Shown here piece after piece: positions 51,522-60,246 of a DNA stretch of 64,000 nt. The stretch's first letter is position 1. Each line of letters starts with the position of its first letter. Below the pieces are notes generated by a model. The model was given only the letters and a program-made list of their open reading frames with translations. It made no database searches and was not told where the DNA came from. The stretch is from CAXXOK01 sp001604115. GTDB taxonomy: Bacteria > Bacillota > Clostridia > Christensenellales > Aristaeellaceae. The stretch spans positions 62,001 to 126,000 of the forward strand of contig JAYFOV010000013.1 in assembly GCA_034928535.1 (NCBI GenBank). Reading direction: 5' to 3'. Made by a program: the position numbers and the translations under genes.

Positions 51522-52652
51522 ATGCAGAGGGTCAAACCCAAGCGGAAACGTTGGCAATCGCTTCTTATTCTGGCAGGCATCCTGGCGGGCATCGTCGGGG
51601 TGATTATCCTGCTTGTTTCTTTGTTTGCCTTTCGCCCTGTGACCAATGTGACGGCCTATCGCCTCCCCTGTGACTATAACGACAGCATTACCCCCTTTGG
51701 CGACAGTGTGCTCTATTATGACGGCGTGAGCATCCATTGCATGAGCAGCACCGGCGCGGTGCGCTGGAGCTTCCAGCTGGGCGCAAACGCTGGTTTTGAC
51801 GCGACCAACGACGTGGTGGCCGCCTGGGCGGGCAATACCATCTATATCATTGACCGCAACGGCAACTCCACCTATAACGACAACCTGGGTGCCCCCATCC
51901 AATTTGCCCGCGCAGGCAAGCAGTACGTGGCCGCCGTGATTGGGGATGACACCTCATCCCGGCTGGTGGTCAAGGATCACTTGGGCGCGCATATGGATGA
52001 AGAAGCCGATGCCTATAAAAAGCTCCTGATCCTGGACGTTGGCTTTTACGGCCAAAACGGCGAGTATATGTGGACGCTCTCGCTGGATGTGTTCGGTACG
52101 GCGGCCAATACCATTCTCAATACTTTTGAGGTCGGCAAGATGAATACCGGCGAAGTGTCGCTGGGCAACGCCATTACCTACGCCGTGCTGTTTGAAAACA
52201 GCATCCTGCGCGTGATCAACACCCGCAAGATGCTCTCCTTTAACTACCGCGGCACAGAGGATACCGCCTCCAGCGTGTTGGTGTATGGCTGGCGGCTTAT
52301 CGGCGCGGATATTCCCGAAAAAGGCAGCGCGCAGATTCTCTTTGCGCCTACCGCGCAGACTGACAGCGATTTTGACATCCGTGAGCTGCGGCTCATCCAA
52401 GGCACCACGGACAGGCGTTACAGCCTGCCGGACACCAGCATCGGCGCCGCAGTATGGAACCGCGATATTTATGCTGTGAGCGGTTCTGCGTTGTTTCGCG
52501 CCGCCATGGAGGACAGCCGCTTTACCGAATATCCGCTTCCGCTGCAAAACCCGGCCACCCGCTTCATTGGCGTGATGGAAAACGGCAATATGATCATTGC
52601 CAGCGGCACCGAGGTGTATGTTTGCACCCTCCCCCGCGCGCCACGAAGGTAG
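51522..52652 (+). CDS. DUF5711 family membrane-anchored beta-propeller-like protein
   Basis: A 376-residue protein with a basic start (MQRVKPKRKRW), one membrane helix (about 14-36) and an outside domain made of repeating beta units (for example TPFGDSVLYYDGVSIHCMSS and DVVAAWAGNTIYIIDRNGNS), as in quinoprotein/WD40-like propellers. I recognise it as the DUF5711 type common in Clostridia; its role is unknown. AAGGAG precedes the ATG. It is followed after 33 bp by a CvpA-like gene, suggesting a shared envelope function. Confidence 0.72.
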   Translation: MQRVKPKRKRWQSLLILAGILAGIVGVIILLVSLFAFRPVTNVTAYRLPCDYNDSITPFGDSVLYYDGVSIHCMSSTGAVRWSFQLGANAGFDATNDVVAAWAGNTIYIIDRNGNSTYNDNLGAPIQFARAGKQYVAAVIGDDTSSRLVVKDHLGAHMDEEADAYKKLLILDVGFYGQNGEYMWTLSLDVFGTAANTILNTFEVGKMNTGEVSLGNAITYAVLFENSILRVINTRKMLSFNYRGTEDTASSVLVYGWRLIGADIPEKGSAQILFAPTAQTDSDFDIRELRLIQGTTDRRYSLPDTSIGAAVWNRDIYAVSGSALFRAAMEDSRFTEYPLPLQNPATRFIGVMENGNMIIASGTEVYVCTLPRAPRR

Positions 52653-52685
52653 CGCGCGCATTCGCCCCGGAAAGGAGCATGCCCT

Positions 52686-53399
52686 TTGAACATCATCGAC
52701 TACGGGATCATTGGTGTGATCGTGCTTTGTACGCTGTTTGGGTTTTACCGGGGGTTCATCCAGACCCTGCTCAATTTGGCGGGCTCGCTGCTCTCCTTCC
52801 TGGGTGCTTTTTGGCTGTTTCCCAAGCTGTCGGATGCGCTCAGCGCCAACCCGGAGTTTGTGCGTCTGGTATCCAGCTACACCGATTCCGGCAGCATCCT
52901 GGGCGATCTGGATCTGAGCAGCCGCGCGGTCGAAACCCTGAGCCAAAGCAATATCCAAGCCATTGTGGATAAAGCTGCCCTGCCGGATTCCATCAGCCGT
53001 CTGCTCAGCGCAAACCTGAGCGGCAAGGTCTTCAGCCCCCTTGGCAATCTGGCGACCAACGTGGGCGATTATGTGAACCAAACCATCCTTTCCGTAAGCA
53101 TCAACGTGCTGTGCTTCATCCTCAGCTTTTTGGTCTGTTTCCTGGTGCTGACCATTCTGATCAACCTGCTGCGTACGGTGTTCCGCTTTCCTGTGCTCAA
53201 ACATCTGGATTGGCTGGCCGGCGGCGCGTTTGGATTTGCCATCGGGTGCGTGCTTTGCTTTATCCTCTTTACTGCCTTGCCGCTGCTGGAAAGCGTGGTG
53301 CGCCTGGAACCTTTTCAGGAACTGGTGAACGGCAGCGCGCTGGCGGGCATATTCCAAAACGGCAACCTGATCATATCCATCATGAACCGCAAAATCTAA
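52686..53399 (+). CDS. CvpA family membrane protein
   Basis: A 237-residue protein with four to five membrane helices; the opening NIIDYGIIGVIVLCTLFGFYRGFIQTLL is the family hallmark. A soluble stretch of about 80 residues lies between helices two and three. CvpA proteins influence colicin V export in E. coli and envelope integrity more widely. The start is TTG, supported by AGGAG at suitable distance. Middle gene of a three-gene set with DUF5711 and a dipeptidase (15 bp gap). Confidence 0.85.
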   Translation: MNIIDYGIIGVIVLCTLFGFYRGFIQTLLNLAGSLLSFLGAFWLFPKLSDALSANPEFVRLVSSYTDSGSILGDLDLSSRAVETLSQSNIQAIVDKAALPDSISRLLSANLSGKVFSPLGNLATNVGDYVNQTILSVSINVLCFILSFLVCFLVLTILINLLRTVFRFPVLKHLDWLAGGAFGFAIGCVLCFILFTALPLLESVVRLEPFQELVNGSALAGIFQNGNLIISIMNRKI

Positions 53400-53414
53400 T
53401 TGGAGGTATTACCC

Positions 53415-54329
53415 ATGCTCATCTGCGATACCCATGCCGACACATTGCACGGTTTACAGGATGCATCCCGCGATGCTGCCAAACCCTTTGACGTGACCGC
53501 CGCGCACCTGACGAGCGGCCCCGCGGACGATGTGCGCGTTCAGGCGTTGGCGCTGTGGACCGGCGTGGAAGGGCTTCGCGGCAAGGACGTGGGCATTATT
53601 GACCGGGAAATGCAAGCGCTGCAAAGGTTGGAAAGCGAAGGCTTCCATCAGGTGTCCAAGCTGGAAGATGCCAGGCCCGGCGTTCCCAACTTTCTGTTGA
53701 CCATCGAAGGCGGCGAGGTGTTCCAAAGCGGCCTGCAAACCGTGGATGCGTTTGCCCTGTGGGGGGTGCGCATCGCCTCCCTGGTGTGGAATCATGAAAA
53801 TCCTTTCGGGCATCCGGCGGTAGGCGGCAACACGCACGGACTGCCCGGCCTTGGCAAGAAGCTGGTCAAGCGGCTCAACGAGCAGCACATCGCGGTGGAT
53901 GTGAGCCATTTGAACGCCGCAGGCGTTCGGGATGTGCTCAAGTACAGCAAAGCACCGCTGATCGCCACGCACAGCTGCTGCGATGCACTTTGCCCCCACC
54001 CGCGCAATCTGACAGATGAGCAGCTTAAGGCTATTTTTGAGGTGGGCGGATATGTAGGCATCAACTTCTATCCGACTTTCCTCAGCCCCACCGGCATCGC
54101 TGATCTTGATACGGTAGTCGATCACATCCAGCACATGGCGGAGCTTGGCGGTGCCAAATACATCGGTATGGGTTCGGATTTTGACGGCATCGAGACACAC
54201 CCGGCCGGGCTGGAGCATGCAGGCTGTGTGTATGGCTTGCTGGACCGTATGCGCGGGCGCGGCTTCAGCGAGGAGGCCGTGGTGGATTTTGCCGGCGAAA
54301 ACTTCCGGCGCTATCTGGCCAAAATCTAA
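53415..54329 (+). CDS. Membrane dipeptidase, peptidase M19
   Basis: A 304-residue zinc dipeptidase of the renal dipeptidase family. Metal and active-site segments are CDTHADTL (HxD, about 4-11), the Glu in LLTIEGGE (about 97-104), VDVSHL, ATHSCCDAL and GMGSDFDGI (about 252-260). It splits dipeptides, including some D-amino-acid ones. GGAGG precedes the ATG. No signal peptide, so cytoplasmic here despite the family name. Confidence 0.94.
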   Translation: MLICDTHADTLHGLQDASRDAAKPFDVTAAHLTSGPADDVRVQALALWTGVEGLRGKDVGIIDREMQALQRLESEGFHQVSKLEDARPGVPNFLLTIEGGEVFQSGLQTVDAFALWGVRIASLVWNHENPFGHPAVGGNTHGLPGLGKKLVKRLNEQHIAVDVSHLNAAGVRDVLKYSKAPLIATHSCCDALCPHPRNLTDEQLKAIFEVGGYVGINFYPTFLSPTGIADLDTVVDHIQHMAELGGAKYIGMGSDFDGIETHPAGLEHAGCVYGLLDRMRGRGFSEEAVVDFAGENFRRYLAKI

Positions 54330-54356
54330 AGGCCAACACCCAGCACCAGTCATAAA

Positions 54357-54490
54357 GGGTGGGGCATGGGATGAAATCCCTTGTCAGGTACCAAGTCTTT
54401 CACCCTTGGCGCGGTTCGGGGTGAAACCTCAAACCTCAGGCCCAACCTGTAGCGCAAGCGGGCGAACAGCCCGCAAGGCTATGAGGCAAG
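54357..54490. repeat. Degenerate intergenic repeat, copy B
   Basis: GGGATGAAATCCC and GGGGTGAAACCTC-like hairpins followed by AAGCGGGC...CAGCCCGCAAGGCTATGAGGCA. The 403-bp gap 54330-54732 holds this, the palindrome below and nothing else I can name. Confidence 0.4.
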
Positions 54491-54522
54491 CGGTGGCAGC
54501 GACGATTCTAGGTTCTTTGGCA

Positions 54523-54566
54523 AGTCAAACAGGGTCACAGGCAGCTGCCTGTGACCCTGTTTGACT
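54523..54566. terminator. 44-nt perfect loop-less palindrome between convergent genes
   Basis: Two 22-nt arms meet at CAGCTG without a loop. The T run is only TTT and lies inside the stem. It separates the dipeptidase gene (+) from serA (-). Confidence 0.75.
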
Positions 54567-54732
54567 AGTGCTGCTGCGCCCGCGCCGCATGTGTGCCGCC
54601 ATGGATGCTATGCGGCTTTCGACGCCGCCCGGAACATAACAGCGAACGGTTTCCGCCGGCGAGGATGTAAGCATCCGCATGCCTCCTTCCCCTTGGCACG
54701 CAAGGCAGCACGGCCGGAAGGCGGGCCGCATG

Positions 54733-55914
54733 TCACACGCAGTTGGGTTCAAAGGTGCGCACCCGAATCACACCCGGCAGCGCGCGAATTTCGCCAATGA
54801 GCGCTTCAGGCGGATGGTCGTCCGTCTCCAGAACGGTCACTGCCATTTCCTTGCGGCTCTTGTTGAGCATGTTGTCAATATTGATGCCCTTATCCGCGAT
54901 TGCGGAGGAAATAGCGCTGACCATCGCGGGCACGTTTTCATGGATGACCAGAATGCGGTGCCCGGTGCAGCTGTTGAGCTGCAACTCCGGAAAATTCACG
55001 CTGTTCTTGATCTGTCCAAATTCCAGATAGTCTTTGAGCTGCTTGGCCGCCATGCTGGCGCAGTTTTCCTCGCTTTCCGGGGTGCTGGCGCCCAAGTGCG
55101 GAATCACCACAGCGTTTTTCACGCCGATGAGTGCCTCGGTGGGGAAATCCGTCACGTAACTGGCGACTTTGCCGCTTTCCAACGCGGCGGCGATGGCGGC
55201 GGTATCCACCAGCTCCGCACGGCTGAAGTTGAGCAGATGCACGCCATCCTTCATGCGCGAGAGGGCGGCTGCATCCACCAGGCCGCGGGTCTTGTCCCCC
55301 AGAGGCACATGCAGGGTGATATAATCCGCCTGAGCATAGAGCGCATCCTGCGTGGTGCAGCGCCGGATGGTGCTGCTCAGCGCCCAAGCGCTCTCCACGC
55401 TGATAAACGGGTCAAACCCGATCACATCCATGCCCAGCCCCAGCTCGGCCGTGTTGGCGACAATCGCGCCGATCGCCCCCAGCCCAACCACGCCCAGGAT
55501 TTTGCCGCGTACCTCAGGCCCCACAAACTCGCCCTTGCCTTTTTCGACCAGCTTGGGCACATCCTCCCCCTTGCCCCGGAGGGTCTTGACCCACTCGATG
55601 CCGCCGACGATGTTGCGGCTGCCCAGCATCAGGCCGCACACCACCAGCTCCGCCACGGCGTTGGCGTTGGCGCCGGGGGTGTTGAACACCACGATGCCCT
55701 GCTTGTTGCAGCGCTCGATGGGTACGTTGTTGGTGCCTGCGCCCGCGCGCGCAATGGCCAGCAGGCTATCAGGCAGCTCCAGGCTATGCATATCGGCCGA
55801 GCGAACCAAAATGCCATCCGGCACGGGCTCCTCCTTGGCGATGAGGTATTGCTCCGCGCTCAGATGCGCATGGATGATGTCCGATATCGCGTTGAGGGTC
55901 TGTATTTTGAACAT
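54733..55914 (-). CDS. serA: D-3-phosphoglycerate dehydrogenase
   Basis: A 393-residue enzyme that starts serine synthesis by oxidising 3-phosphoglycerate. NAD-binding GLGAIGAIVANTAE is at about 144-157, the catalytic His in VIPHLGASTPESEEN at about 275, and a C-terminal ACT domain (about 315-390), the usual serine sensor. GAGTNNVPIERCNKQGI (about 57-73) is typical. It follows serC by 62 bp in the same direction, forming a serCA operon. Confidence 0.96.
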   Translation of the reverse strand: MFKIQTLNAISDIIHAHLSAEQYLIAKEEPVPDGILVRSADMHSLELPDSLLAIARAGAGTNNVPIERCNKQGIVVFNTPGANANAVAELVVCGLMLGSRNIVGGIEWVKTLRGKGEDVPKLVEKGKGEFVGPEVRGKILGVVGLGAIGAIVANTAELGLGMDVIGFDPFISVESAWALSSTIRRCTTQDALYAQADYITLHVPLGDKTRGLVDAAALSRMKDGVHLLNFSRAELVDTAAIAAALESGKVASYVTDFPTEALIGVKNAVVIPHLGASTPESEENCASMAAKQLKDYLEFGQIKNSVNFPELQLNSCTGHRILVIHENVPAMVSAISSAIADKGINIDNMLNKSRKEMAVTVLETDDHPPEALIGEIRALPGVIRVRTFEPNCV

Positions 55915-55976
55915 GCGTTTCGCTCCTTCTCTTTGGTGCCGCCAACCTTTGTCTTGGGTGAAGCTAAAGGTTGGCG

Positions 55977-57059
55977 TTACAGTGCTTCCTTTTCAAACTG
56001 CGCCATCAGATCGACCAGCTTTTGCACGCCGGCCATCGGCATGGCGTTGTAAATGCTGGCGCGCATGCCACCCACGTTGCGGTGCCCTTTGATATTGGCA
56101 ACGCCGTTCTTTTGGCAGAATTTGCAAAACGCATCGTCCTTGGCTTCGTCCCCGGTAACAAAGGTCACGTTCATCAGCGAGCGGTATTGCGGCTGCACGG
56201 GGTTTGTGAACAGCTTGCTTGCGTCGATTGCGTCATACAGCAGCTTGGCTTTGGCAAGGTTACGCTCGTAAAAAGCTGGCACGCCGCCGGCTTCCTTCAT
56301 CCACTCGCACACCAGCTTGACCATATAAATGGCAAAGGTGTTGGGGGTGTTGAGCATGCTTTCGTTTTTGGATTGGAGTGCCCAGTCCAGCACCTTTGGG
56401 CACTGAGGCGAAGCCTTGCCCAGCAGATCGCGCCGCACAATGAGCACCGCAACGCCCGCGGGTCCGATATTTTTTTGCGCGCCGGCATAAATCACGCCAA
56501 AGCGGCTCACGTCCATCGGCTCAGACAGGATGTTGCTGCTGGCATCCGCCACCAGCGGCACACTGCCGGTATCGGGCAGCGCCACAAAGCGCGTGCCGTA
56601 AATGGTGTTGTTGGTGGTGATGTGCACATAATCTGCTTCCGGTGTAAAGAGCAAACCCGCCAGGGAAGGGATGTAGGTGTAGTTGTCCGCGCGGCTGGAG
56701 GCGATGGTGTTCACTGTGCCATACTTCTTGGCTTCCTCTGCCGCCAGATGGGCAAAATTGCCCGTGTCCAGATAGTCCGCCACACGGCTGCCCGTGAGCA
56801 GGTTCAGGGGCACACCCGCAAACTGCATGGTCGCTCCCCCATGCAGAAAAAGTAGCTCATGCGTGTCCGGCACACCCATGACCTCGCGGAACAAGGCAAT
56901 CGCGCTGTTGTAAATATCCATAAACATACCCGTGCGGTGGCTCATCTCCAGCACACTCATCCCTTTGCCGGGGTAGCAGAACAGCTCGCTTGCCGCTTTC
57001 TGCAGCACGCTTTCGTCAATGACCGCGGGGCCAGCCGAGAAGTTGTACACTCGTTCCAT
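55977..57059 (-). CDS. serC: Phosphoserine aminotransferase
   Basis: A 360-residue PLP enzyme converting 3-phosphohydroxypyruvate and glutamate to phosphoserine. NFSAGPAVIDESVLQKA opens the protein, SHRTGMFMDIYNSA holds substrate Arg, and the PLP lysine is in YAGAQKNIGPAG (about 191-202). RNVGGMRASIYNAMP is the C-terminal conserved segment. AAAGGAGG precedes the ATG. It leads the serCA operon; SerB is not in the window. Confidence 0.97.
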   Translation of the reverse strand: MERVYNFSAGPAVIDESVLQKAASELFCYPGKGMSVLEMSHRTGMFMDIYNSAIALFREVMGVPDTHELLFLHGGATMQFAGVPLNLLTGSRVADYLDTGNFAHLAAEEAKKYGTVNTIASSRADNYTYIPSLAGLLFTPEADYVHITTNNTIYGTRFVALPDTGSVPLVADASSNILSEPMDVSRFGVIYAGAQKNIGPAGVAVLIVRRDLLGKASPQCPKVLDWALQSKNESMLNTPNTFAIYMVKLVCEWMKEAGGVPAFYERNLAKAKLLYDAIDASKLFTNPVQPQYRSLMNVTFVTGDEAKDDAFCKFCQKNGVANIKGHRNVGGMRASIYNAMPMAGVQKLVDLMAQFEKEAL

Positions 57060-57490
57060 GATGAACCTCCTTTGTAATGCCTGCCAACGCAGGGATAAAG
57101 CCTTATGATGAGGTATCAGACGGCCATAATGTTCCCATCGCCGCCTATTTCCGGGACGTTTTTTGCCCTATGGGGCGCATGCCGTACCGGTTTTGGGTAT
57201 CATACAACAAGTTCACATTGCATGCAAGTGCGAAATCCGTCCCACAGGGCTAATTTTGTCCCGATATTGGCATGGAAAGGCATCCAAATGCGCTATGCCA
57301 CAAGGGTTTGCCACACGGCCGCTGCAAGGAGCACTTTATTGTACTAAATCCAATACAAAAGCGATGAACACCGTGAGGTTTGTTCACAACGGGTCATTAT
57401 GCCGCCATAGTCAAAATCCGGCTTGGGCAACACGGTGTAGCGCGCTCCCGCCGGGGAAGGGTCTCCTGCGGCCTGCCAGCCGTAGGTGCC
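57060..57490. other. Intergenic gap upstream of serC
   Basis: About 430 bp. Apart from the serC promoter I see no gene. I looked for a T-box (GGGTGG-ACCGCG type) or riboswitch and did not find one. Confidence 0.45.
57199..57227 (-). promoter_or_regulatory. Promoter of serCA
   Basis: Minus strand TTGCAT, 17-nt spacer, TATGAT (-10 at 57199-57204); leader about 130 nt. Confidence 0.6.
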
Positions 57491-57538
57491 GCACGCAACA
57501 AAACCGCCCGAGCATGCCCGGGCGGTTTTGTTGCGTGC
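57491..57538. terminator. 20-bp perfect palindrome after the DUF1653 gene
   Basis: Arms 57491-57510 and 57519-57538 around AGCATGCC. AAAA/TTTT lies inside the stem. Confidence 0.85.
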
Positions 57539-57593
57539 ATCTGGCAAGCGCAGTCGGCTGATTTTGATTGCATTGGCCTGGCAGCCCGTGCCC

Positions 57594-57806
57594 TCAAACC
57601 ATCTTGGTAAAACGCGGCGTTGCTACGCCGTCATGCTGCACGGTTTCCTGCCACATGGCAAGCGGCCGCACCCAGATGCCCCGCTCGCCGTACAGTGCCT
57701 GATAGACGACCATGCGCTCCCGCGTCTCGCTGTGCGTGGCAATCATCAGCAGCTGGTACAGGTTTCCCTTGAAATGGCGGTAAACGCCTGCCTCCGGCTC
57801 CTGCAT
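57594..57806 (-). CDS. DUF1653 domain protein
   Basis: A 70-residue cytoplasmic protein. The family pattern is clear: GVYRHFKGNLYQLLMIATHS (about 7-26), VVYQALYGERGIWVRP (about 33-48) and PRFTKM at the end. Function unknown; the fold is a small beta barrel. It begins 14 bp after the ABC-F gene in the same direction and ends at a palindromic terminator. Confidence 0.85.
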   Translation of the reverse strand: MQEPEAGVYRHFKGNLYQLLMIATHSETRERMVVYQALYGERGIWVRPLAMWQETVQHDGVATPRFTKMV

Positions 57807-57820
57807 CCGCCCGCCTCCCC

Positions 57821-59419
57821 TCAGCGCCCGCGTTTCCAGGCCAGGAACTCTTCAAACGTGCCAACGCGATCCAGGCAACCATTGCCCCCCACGGGAATCT
57901 CGATCACGCGATTGGCCACCTCATCAATAAACTGATGGTCGTGCGAGGCAAAGAACAGGTTGCCCGGATAGGCGACCAACCCGCTGGACAGCGCCGTGAT
58001 GCTTTCCAGATCCAGATGATCCGTCGGTTGATCCAGAATGAGCGCGTTGCCTTTGCTCATCATCATACGACTGAGCATGCAGCGCACCTTCTCACCGCCG
58101 GAGAGCACCTTGGCGGGCTTGTACACCTCATCGCCGGAAAACAGCATGCGTCCCAAAAAGCCGCGCAGGTAGGTTTCCGTCTGGTCGATGGAGTACTGGC
58201 GAAGCCACTCGATCAGGCTACCTTCGTAGCCCTCAAAATAGGCGGTGTTATCTTTGGGAAAATAGCTGTGCGTGATGGTCACGCCCCAGCGGAAGCTGCC
58301 CGCGTCCGGCTCCAGCTCCCCGGTCAGGATCTGGAACAGCGTGCTGGCGCCCGCCTCGTTTTCCCCAACAAAGGCGATCTTATCGCCCTTATTGACGGTA
58401 AAGGTCACATTGTCCAGCACTTTCACGCCATCCACCGTCTTGGATAGCCCCTCCACAAACAGGATGTCCTTGCCAGCCTCGCGCTCCGGCTCAAAGCCTA
58501 CATATGGGCTTTTGCGGCTGGAGGCGGGCATGTCCTCCACCTGGATGCTGTCCAGGATCTTTTTGCGGCTGGTAGCTTGCTTGCTTTTGGACTTGTTGGC
58601 CGAGAACCGGCGGATGAACTCCTGCAAATCACGAATCTTCTCATCGCGCTTCTTGTTCTGGTTGCGCAGCAGCTGTTGGAACAGCTGGCTGGACTCATAC
58701 CAAAAATCATAGTTGCCGGAGTACATTTTGCACGTCTGGTGATCCACATCCACAATGTTGGTGCACACCGCGTTGAGGAAGTGGCGGTCATGGCTCACCA
58801 CAATCACGATGGCGTCGCAGTCGATCAGGAATTCCTCCAGCCACTCGGTGCTCTCCACATCCAGGCCGTTGGTCGGCTCATCCAGCAGGATGATGGAAGG
58901 GCGGCCGAACAGCGCCTGAGCCAGCAGCACCTTGACTTTCAGACGGCCATCCAGGCTGCCCATCAGGCTCTGGTGCAGGTCGGTCGCCACGCCAAGGCCG
59001 TTGAGCAGCTGCGCTGCCTCCGTTTCCGCATCCCAGCCGTTCATCTCGGCAAACTCGCCCTCCAGCACAGCGGCGCGCTCGCCATCGGCATCGCTGAAAT
59101 CCGCCTTGGCATAGAGCGCGTCTTTCTCCTGCATGATCTCATAGAGCTTGGGATTGCCCATGATCACGGTTTCCAGCACTGGGTGCTCGTCATACTTGAA
59201 GTGGTTCTGTTCCAAAACGCTCATGCGATCCTCTTTGGTGATACTCACCGTGCCTGTAGAGGCTTGCAGCTCACCGGAGATGATCCGAAGCAGCGTGCTC
59301 TTGCCCGCACCGTTGGCCCCGATGATGCCGTAGCAGTGCCCACGCTGGAAGATCAGATCCACATTCTTATAAAGCAGGTCGCCCGCAAATTGCAGGCTCA
59401 CGTTGGTAATGGTTAACAT
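57821..59419 (-). CDS. ABC-F ATPase, YbiT/YkpA-like
   Basis: A 532-residue soluble protein with two ABC domains joined by a charged linker (about 235-305), the layout of ribosome-associated ABC-F factors. Domain 1: Walker A GANGAGKST (about 35-43), a degenerate signature GSLDGRLKVKVLLAQ and Walker B IILLDEPTNGLD. Domain 2: VGENEAGAST for Walker A (about 352-361), LSGGEKVRCMLSRMM and LILDQPTDHLD, where Gln takes the place of the usual catalytic Glu. GENEAGAST also departs from GxxGxGKS/T in that Ala replaces the Lys. Site 2 may therefore hydrolyse ATP poorly. No membrane domain. Confidence 0.92.
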   Translation of the reverse strand: MLTITNVSLQFAGDLLYKNVDLIFQRGHCYGIIGANGAGKSTLLRIISGELQASTGTVSITKEDRMSVLEQNHFKYDEHPVLETVIMGNPKLYEIMQEKDALYAKADFSDADGERAAVLEGEFAEMNGWDAETEAAQLLNGLGVATDLHQSLMGSLDGRLKVKVLLAQALFGRPSIILLDEPTNGLDVESTEWLEEFLIDCDAIVIVVSHDRHFLNAVCTNIVDVDHQTCKMYSGNYDFWYESSQLFQQLLRNQNKKRDEKIRDLQEFIRRFSANKSKSKQATSRKKILDSIQVEDMPASSRKSPYVGFEPEREAGKDILFVEGLSKTVDGVKVLDNVTFTVNKGDKIAFVGENEAGASTLFQILTGELEPDAGSFRWGVTITHSYFPKDNTAYFEGYEGSLIEWLRQYSIDQTETYLRGFLGRMLFSGDEVYKPAKVLSGGEKVRCMLSRMMMSKGNALILDQPTDHLDLESITALSSGLVAYPGNLFFASHDHQFIDEVANRVIEIPVGGNGCLDRVGTFEEFLAWKRGR

Positions 59420-59534
59420 CCCTTGGTCTACCCCCTTGACATAATCCGTTTAAGGGTATCACGGATGGTAGCGTTTGTCAAAGAAAACAGTAAGAGCGCA
59501 TCATTTTGCCATATCGGCGGGGATTGGCTCCTGG

Positions 59535-60062
59535 TCACGGTTCTACTTGCATCGTAGCCAGAAAACAATCCGGGCTCGGGATAAAATCGGCTCTGGGCAC
59601 GCCCGGCAATTGCACACGAAATTCCAGGGTCACAAATAGCCCTTCCGACACCTGCGTTGCCGCCGCCCACGCCGCTATGCCCTCCCATGCGAGCGTATAG
59701 CCGATGAAGCACCGCTCCCCGATCCACAATTCCGCAATGTCGCTTACGCTATTGGATCGGCTTGCCTTCTCCAGCGCTTTTTGCCAGCGCACCAGATCCC
59801 AGCCCGGTTGCTCCTGTACAAAGGCCAGCATAGTTTGGCTGCCGTCAGCATTGGTCGCCTCCAGCACCGCTTGCGCGGGGTCAGGCTGCACGGTGACTGA
59901 CCACCCCTCCGGCACGCCGATACGGTACCCTGTGCCCGCAACCGTTGCCCACCCCATGGCGGGCGCGCGCCCTGCAGCATGCAGCGCCAGCGCGGCCGCT
60001 GGCCAGCACGCCGGCAGCAAGGTCATCGCAACCAGTAAACCGAGCGCAACCCAGCGTTTCAA
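59535..60062 (-). CDS. Secreted protein of unknown function
   Basis: A 175-residue exported protein. The TTG start is supported by AAGGAGG 8 nt upstream and yields a signal peptide (MKRWVALGLLVAMTLLPA). Cleavage could follow ALA or occur at LPAC as an atypical lipobox. The mature part contains GYRIGVPEGWSV, as in PsbP/DUF1795-like domains, but that is a weak resemblance. Neighbours (ABC-F and argH) give no hint. Confidence 0.65.
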   Translation of the reverse strand: MKRWVALGLLVAMTLLPACWPAAALALHAAGRAPAMGWATVAGTGYRIGVPEGWSVTVQPDPAQAVLEATNADGSQTMLAFVQEQPGWDLVRWQKALEKASRSNSVSDIAELWIGERCFIGYTLAWEGIAAWAAATQVSEGLFVTLEFRVQLPGVPRADFIPSPDCFLATMQVEP

Positions 60063-60246
60063 AGCGCTCCCTCCTTACATCCATTGCCTTCTGCCCATGG
60101 AACGGATCAATCCCTGTTAATCTTCCCGCATGCCAACCCCCCGCCCGGCACAGCTCTTTCCCCGCAGGGCTCTCCTGTGCTATAATCAACCCAGCCCAAC
60201 TGGGCGCACGCACGCGGCCATGCCGCAGGAATGAGGTCGATCCCCC

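Noticed and set aside
57060..57593. T-box or other riboswitch in front of serCA
   Set aside because: No T-box core, specifier-like hairpin or known riboswitch consensus was found on either strand; only a promoter is evident.
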